Shown: piece by piece, positions 60,185 to 64,000 of the stretch
Layout: the number at the start of each line of letters is the position of its first letter
Position numbering within the stretch: position 1 is the first letter of the stretch
DNA from: Kosakonia radicincitans DSM 16656
GTDB lineage: Bacteria; Pseudomonadota; Gammaproteobacteria; Enterobacterales; Enterobacteriaceae
NCBI RefSeq assembly: GCF_000280495.2
Contig: NZ_CP018016.1
Coordinates: 2,790,001-2,854,000, forward strand
Direction: 5' to 3'
Length of the DNA: 64,000 nucleotides
Translations under genes and position numbers: made by a program
The notes under the pieces: model-generated
Told to the model about the DNA's origin: nothing
Database searches by the model: none
The model's input: only the letters and a program-made list of their open reading frames with translations

Positions 60185-61648
60185 TTAAGCGTTAAGCAGT
60201 TGCTCTCCGCAGGCTTTTACGCTTGCCAGCAGAACTTTAACATCCTGCAGACACACCGTCGGGTTCAGCAGCGTCAGCTTCAGGCAGGTAATGCCATCAG
60301 CTTCCGTTACCCCAACGTTCGCCGCCCCGGAGGCCAGCAACGCATCACCAATGCGCTGGTTCAGCAACGCAACGGCGGACATATCATCGTTTTGCGGGCG
60401 GAAGCGGAACAGCACACTGGCAAGCTGAGGTTGCATCACCAGTTCCAGCTGCGGCTCCTGCGCGACAAATTCTGCCACCTGTTGCGCCAGCGTTACGCCA
60501 TTATCAATGATTTCGGCGTACTGCTTTTTACCCAGCGCTTCAAGGCCCATCCACAGTTTCAGCGCATCGAAACGGCGGGTGGTTTGCAGTGATTTCGAGA
60601 CCAGGTTCGGTACACCGTGCTCTTCGTCAAAGTCCGAGTTCAGGTAAGCCGCCTGGTAACGCATCAGTTGATAGTGACGCGGATCTTTCAGCAAGAACGC
60701 GCCGCAACTGATGGTCTGGAAGAACTGCTTGTGGAAATCGAGCGTTACGGAATCCGCTAACTCAAGGCCGTCCAGGTAGTGACGGAATTTCTCAGACAGC
60801 AGCAACGCGCCGCCCCAGGCCGCATCCACGTGCATCCAGGTCTGGTATTCCGCCGCCAGTGCAGCAATCTCAGCTAACGGATCGATAGCCCCGGCGTCGG
60901 TCGTACCTGCGGTTGCAACAATCGCCAGAACCTGTTCGCCGTTCGCTTTCGCCTGCGCCAGCTTCGCCGCCAGATCGTTGAGATCCATGCGGGAGAACTC
61001 ATCCGTCTTCACCAGCGTCACGGAGCGATAACCCAGCCCCATCAGCGCCATGTTTTTCTGCACGGAGAAGTGGGCATTTTCAGAGCATAATACTTTGATT
61101 TTGCTCAGATCGCCTGTTAAGCCATCCTGCTGAACAGAGTGGCTCTGGCGCGCAAAAAACGCATCGCGAGCCAGCATCAACCCCATCAGGTTGCTCTGGG
61201 TGCCGCCGCTGGTGAACACCCCGGCATCGCCCGGCTGGTAACCCACCTGGGTGCGCAGCCATTCAATCAGCTTGATCTCAATGATGGTGGCTGAAGGGCT
61301 TTGATCCCACGAATCCATGCTCTGGTTGGTGGCGTTGATCAGCACTTCCGCCGCCTGGCTGATCACCAGACTCGGGCAGTGCAGATGCGCAACACACTGC
61401 GGGTGATGCACAGAAAGACTGTCTTTCAGGAAGTACTCAACGGCGCGCTCAATCGCGGCCTGGTTGCCCAGGCCCTGAGAGGTAAATTCTAAATTGATGC
61501 GCTCACTCAGCTGCTCAACCGTTTTGCCCTGGTACATCTCAGGTTGTTTCAGCCACTGCACAACCGCTTTTGTGCTCTGCTCAATGGCGTCCTGATAGGC
61601 GGCAATACTTTGCGCAGAACCTGAAAGAATCGGATTTACATCAGACAT
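60185..61648 (-). CDS. ddc: L-2,4-diaminobutyrate decarboxylase
   Basis: The 487-residue PLP enzyme is of the group II decarboxylase family. The PLP lysine is in DSVTLDFHKQFFQTISCGAF, and other family blocks are HCPSLVISQAAEVLINATNQ, GVFTSGGTQSNLMGLMLARD, AIVATAGTTDAGAIDPLAEI and MHVDAAWGGALLLSE. It converts L-2,4-diaminobutyrate to 1,3-diaminopropane. It follows dat by 13 bases with GGAG before the ATG, so the two make a diaminopropane pathway operon starting from aspartate semialdehyde. Confidence 0.93.
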   Translation of the reverse strand: MSDVNPILSGSAQSIAAYQDAIEQSTKAVVQWLKQPEMYQGKTVEQLSERINLEFTSQGLGNQAAIERAVEYFLKDSLSVHHPQCVAHLHCPSLVISQAAEVLINATNQSMDSWDQSPSATIIEIKLIEWLRTQVGYQPGDAGVFTSGGTQSNLMGLMLARDAFFARQSHSVQQDGLTGDLSKIKVLCSENAHFSVQKNMALMGLGYRSVTLVKTDEFSRMDLNDLAAKLAQAKANGEQVLAIVATAGTTDAGAIDPLAEIAALAAEYQTWMHVDAAWGGALLLSEKFRHYLDGLELADSVTLDFHKQFFQTISCGAFLLKDPRHYQLMRYQAAYLNSDFDEEHGVPNLVSKSLQTTRRFDALKLWMGLEALGKKQYAEIIDNGVTLAQQVAEFVAQEPQLELVMQPQLASVLFRFRPQNDDMSAVALLNQRIGDALLASGAANVGVTEADGITCLKLTLLNPTVCLQDVKVLLASVKACGEQLLNA

Positions 61649-61661
61649 TCAATTGCTCCGA

Positions 61662-63047
61662 TTAAACAGGCTTAACGCCGGCTGCCAACAACGCGTTCTC
61701 AAACTTGTCGAGGAAGATTTCCAGCTCGTCATTGCTGATCAGCAGCGATGGCAGCAGACGCAGCACGCAACCGTTACGGCCGCCGCGCTCCAGAATCAGA
61801 CCATTTTCGAAGCATTTTTTCTGCAGCAGCGCTGAAAGCTCGCCGTCTGCCGGGTAGCAACCCATGTGATCCTGCGCTTCGTTCGGCTTGACGATTTCAA
61901 TACCAATCATCAGGCCCAGACCGCGCACGTGACCGATAACCGGGTAACGTTTTTGCAGCCCGGCCAGTTTGTCTTTCAGCCAGACGCCCTGCGCTGCCAC
62001 TTTGTCGGCAATACGGTCGTCTTTCAGGATTTTCAGCGTCGTCAGACCGGTCGCCATCGCCAGCTGGTTGCCGCGGAACGTCCCGGTGTGGTGGCCCGGC
62101 GCCCATGCGTCGAACTGTTTTTTGATACCCAGTACGGCCAGCGGCAAACCGCCGCCAACAGCTTTAGACATCACAATGATATCCGGCTCAATACCGGCGT
62201 GTTCGAAGGCGAACAGTTTACCGGTACGGGCAAAGCCCGCCTGCACTTCGTCAATGATCAGGACAATGCCATGTTCCTGCGTTACTTTACGGATGCGCTG
62301 TAACCACTCGACCGGCGCCGGATTCACGCCGCCCTCGCCCTGCACGGCTTCGAGGATCACCGCAGCCGGTTTACGCACACCGCTTTCAACGTCGTTGATC
62401 AGGTTTTCGAAGTAGTAGGTCAACGCTTTCACGCCAGCTTCGCCGCCGATACCCAGCGGGCAGCGGTATTCGTTCGGGTAAGGCATGAACTGCACTTCCG
62501 GCATCATGCCGTTAACCGCTTCTTTCGGCGACAGGTTGCCAGTGACCGCCAGCGCGCCGTGGGTCATACCATGATAACCGCCGGAGAAGCTGATCACGCC
62601 GGAACGGCCGGTCACTTTTTTCGCCAGTTTCAGCGCGGCTTCAACCGCATCCGCACCGGAAGGACCGGTGAATTGCAGGCAATACTCTTTGCCCTGGCCC
62701 GGCAGCAGCGACAGCAGATAAGCAGAGAACTCATCTTTTAACGGCGTGGTCAGATCCAGTGTATGTAACGGTAAGCCGCTGGTAATGACACTTTGGATGC
62801 TTTGCAGAACTTCAGGATGGTTATGACCCAGAGCCATGGTTCCTGCACCTGCGAGGCAGTCAAGATATTGATTATTTTCGACATCGGTGATCCAGACGCC
62901 CTGCGCTTTTGCAATTGCCAGAGGCAATTTACGCGGATAGCTCCTTACATTGGATTCAAACTCGGCTTGTCGTGCCAGGAAGGTTTCATTGTTCTGAGGT
63001 AATGAATTTGCATTCAAAGTATCAATACGGACTTTATCCGTCATCAT
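61662..63047 (-). CDS. dat: diaminobutyrate-2-oxoglutarate aminotransferase
   Basis: This 461-residue class III PLP aminotransferase has [60 protein letters not shown] and the PLP lysine in [18 protein letters not shown]. It makes L-2,4-diaminobutyrate from aspartate semialdehyde and glutamate. Two adjacent ATG codons (63047 and 63044) follow AGGAG; the first is listed. It precedes ddc in one operon and is divergent from lysC, whose enzyme supplies its substrate. Confidence 0.93.
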   Translation of the reverse strand: MMTDKVRIDTLNANSLPQNNETFLARQAEFESNVRSYPRKLPLAIAKAQGVWITDVENNQYLDCLAGAGTMALGHNHPEVLQSIQSVITSGLPLHTLDLTTPLKDEFSAYLLSLLPGQGKEYCLQFTGPSGADAVEAALKLAKKVTGRSGVISFSGGYHGMTHGALAVTGNLSPKEAVNGMMPEVQFMPYPNEYRCPLGIGGEAGVKALTYYFENLINDVESGVRKPAAVILEAVQGEGGVNPAPVEWLQRIRKVTQEHGIVLIIDEVQAGFARTGKLFAFEHAGIEPDIIVMSKAVGGGLPLAVLGIKKQFDAWAPGHHTGTFRGNQLAMATGLTTLKILKDDRIADKVAAQGVWLKDKLAGLQKRYPVIGHVRGLGLMIGIEIVKPNEAQDHMGCYPADGELSALLQKKCFENGLILERGGRNGCVLRLLPSLLISNDELEIFLDKFENALLAAGVKPV

Positions 63048-63125
63048 ATCACTCCTACAACCAGCGCGATGTTTCACCCTGATTGAATAATGGTTTATGG
63101 GATTTGCTCAAAAAAAAACGCGGCT

Positions 63126-63154
63126 AATATATGTTTTTTTAACGCCGGACTCAA
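63126..63154 (-). promoter_or_regulatory. candidate sigma-70 promoter of dat-ddc
   Basis: On the minus strand TTGAGT, a 17-base spacer and TATATT match the -35 (4 of 6) and -10 (5 of 6) consensus, giving a start about 72 bases before the dat ATG. Confidence 0.55.
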
Positions 63155-63284
63155 TCTTTTATTTTCAAGGGCGCTTATCGATAATTACCTTTAAAATCAA
63201 TAAGAAAAATAACATCTGCGCAGAATTTGCGTTACTTCAATTGTAAGCAATTCTGTTACAAATACCAAAGCGGAGCGCCAACAA

Positions 63285-63340
63285 AGGATAAAAGGCCTGG
63301 AATTATCGCTTTGCGCGCTGGCTTTTTATCCTGCAAAGCG
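63285..63340. repeat. two overlapping, mutually exclusive hairpins
   Basis: AGGATAAAAGGCC (63285-63297) pairs with GGCTTTTTATCCT (63320-63332) over 13 positions, counting one G-T pair. CGCTTTGC (63307-63314), inside that loop, pairs with GCAAAGCG (63333-63340). With no spacer between the third and fourth segments, both stems cannot form together, so the region looks like a two-state structure. It lies in the 686-base gap between dat and lysC. Confidence 0.5.
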
Positions 63341-63345
63341 CGGTA

Positions 63346-63364
63346 TCGCCATTAATAATGGCGA
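63346..63364. repeat. 9-bp inverted repeat
   Basis: TCGCCATT-AAT-AATGGCGA is a compact hairpin directly after the alternative hairpins, followed by an A/T-rich stretch. It could end a short transcript on either strand or bind a dimeric protein. Confidence 0.4.
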
Positions 63365-63489
63365 AAATTAACGGCTAACGCGTTATTTTTCAGTTCTGGT
63401 GCATAAAGCGTAAGGAAAATATCGATTCAGCCGGGCAAATCACTTAATATGCCCGCTCCAAATTTCCCTGTGCGGCGAAACATTGTACA

Positions 63490-63645
63490 AAGCGCGGCGC
63501 ACTGTAAACAGGAAGTCAACGATTTAAGCCATAAAGCGCATCACCCGATAACCCGTGACAGGCAATACCGGTTATCGACAACGGGAGCAAATCCTGGGTT
63601 GTCATCAGAAATGTTCGCGGGCGGACATTTCGTAAGGCAAATACC
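63490..63645 (+). ncRNA. diverged lysine riboswitch (L-box)-like leader of lysC
   Basis: The leader keeps GCATCACC, a P3-like hairpin (CGATAACC...GGTTATCG, 63545-63576), ACAACGGGAGC, then CTGGGTTGTCATCAGAA and the P5 loop ATGTTCGCGGGCGGACATTT, closely matching the 3' half of the E. coli lysC L-box. The 5' half is unlike it: the AGAGG and GGGG purine blocks are replaced by A-rich sequence, and no P1 partner for the 3' strand is evident. It may be a diverged switch or a decaying one. Confidence 0.6.
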
Positions 63646-63733
63646 ACCGGGCAGCCGGACTGGTTATTTCACCTTATGCCGAGAATGAAAATTTTCTTGC
63701 CATGAATTAATGGCGCCCTGATATGAGATTGTT

Positions 63734-64000
63734 ATGACTCGCACTTTTCCACACATCGTCGTTGCCAAATTCGGCGGCACCAGTGTTGCTGACTTTGACG
63801 CGATGAGCCGTAGCGCCACCATCGTTCTTGCCGATAAAGATGTCCGTCTGGTTGTTCTGTCTGCATCTGCGGGCGTGACCAATATTTTAGTCGAGCTTTC
63901 TGCCGGTCTGGAAAGCCGCGAACGCCTGGACAAAATCGAAACCCTGCGCACCATTCAGTACAACATTATCTCCCGCCTGAAACAGCAGGATGCTATTCGC
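63734..64000 (+). CDS. lysC: lysine-sensitive aspartokinase III (5' part, runs off window)
   Basis: The 89 visible residues are clearly E. coli-like LysC: HIVVAKFGGTSVADFDAMSR (nucleotide and aspartate binding KFGGTS), LVVLSASAGVTNILVELS. It phosphorylates L-aspartate, the first step to lysine, threonine, methionine and diaminopimelate. The ATG at 63734 has GAGA upstream and a long structured leader. The end and the regulatory ACT domains lie beyond the window. Confidence 0.96.
   Translation, partial: MTRTFPHIVVAKFGGTSVADFDAMSRSATIVLADKDVRLVVLSASAGVTNILVELSAGLESRERLDKIETLRTIQYNIISRLKQQDAIR

Noticed and set aside
63285..63340. Classical H-type pseudoknot
   Set aside because: The pairing order fits, but no bases separate the third and fourth segments, so a strand could not cross the 13-bp stem; alternative hairpins are more likely.
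1..64000. CRISPR array, tRNA/rRNA genes, prophage or integrase
   Set aside because: No regularly spaced repeats, tRNA-like cloverleaf ends, rRNA sequence, phage structural genes or integrase were recognised anywhere in the window.

Overview
The window reads as chromosomal DNA of a gammaproteobacterium in the Enterobacteriaceae, most like Kosakonia/Enterobacter. The grounds are the E. coli/Klebsiella-like proteins (lysC, dat-ddc, an Aer-like chemoreceptor, a BlrP1-type BLUF-EAL protein, a NepI-like and a YqhD-like protein), the GC-rich codon use and the dense packing. No tRNA, rRNA, CRISPR array, prophage or complete insertion sequence was seen. The genus is an inference.

Layout. 1-1005 is the 5' part of an Aer-like chemoreceptor running off the left edge. 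1.5-10.2 kb is a catabolic/uptake cluster: an AapJQMP-type amino-acid ABC transporter, a TauE/SafE permease and two MmgE/PrpD-family enzymes on the minus strand, facing a divergent GntR/FCD regulator. A shared TTTGTATAC motif lies before both the transporter and the regulator. 10.3-13.2 kb holds a blue-light-type phosphodiesterase and a diguanylate cyclase. 13.3-17.0 kb holds a LysR regulator, a YciI-like protein, an acetyltransferase and a TPP-dependent oxidase-like enzyme.

17.0-29.8 kb looks like one functional locus: an alpha/beta hydrolase, an MFS exporter, a DoxX protein and a YtcJ-like amidohydrolase on the minus strand. Divergent from these are an isochorismatase-like hydrolase, two XapX miniproteins, a lone receiver and an 1850-residue kinase-like/ATPase/GAF/PAS/histidine kinase. 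A FixJ-type regulator converges on the kinase. At 30.2 kb is a tiny secreted cysteine-rich peptide. 30.6-34.6 kb carries accessory enzymes, an MFS pump and a LysR regulator. 34.6-40.3 kb is a sigma-54-type acyl-CoA module: CoA transferase, HMG-CoA-lyase-like enzyme and MFS carrier under a PrpR-like activator.

40.3-45.5 kb has a GAF/GGDEF/EAL protein, an exo/endonuclease-family protein, a putative pore-forming toxin with membrane immunity partner, and an NTF2-like protein. 45.7-51.8 kb is a more AT-rich islet with an IS3-type remnant at its left edge. It encodes oxidoreductases, two of them with export signals, a YqhC-like AraC regulator and a NepI-like exporter. 51.9-55.4 kb is a DUF2891/DUF979/DUF969 (5-oxoproline-type) transport locus with a MarR-like regulator. 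55.5-60.1 kb carries a D-2-hydroxyacid dehydrogenase, a LysR regulator, a nitronate monooxygenase, a NiCoT metal permease and a TolA-domain lipoprotein. 60.2-64.0 kb holds ddc and dat (1,3-diaminopropane synthesis), divergent from lysC, which has a diverged lysine-riboswitch-like leader. Aspartokinase feeds the aspartate semialdehyde pool that dat consumes, so the last neighbours are metabolically linked.
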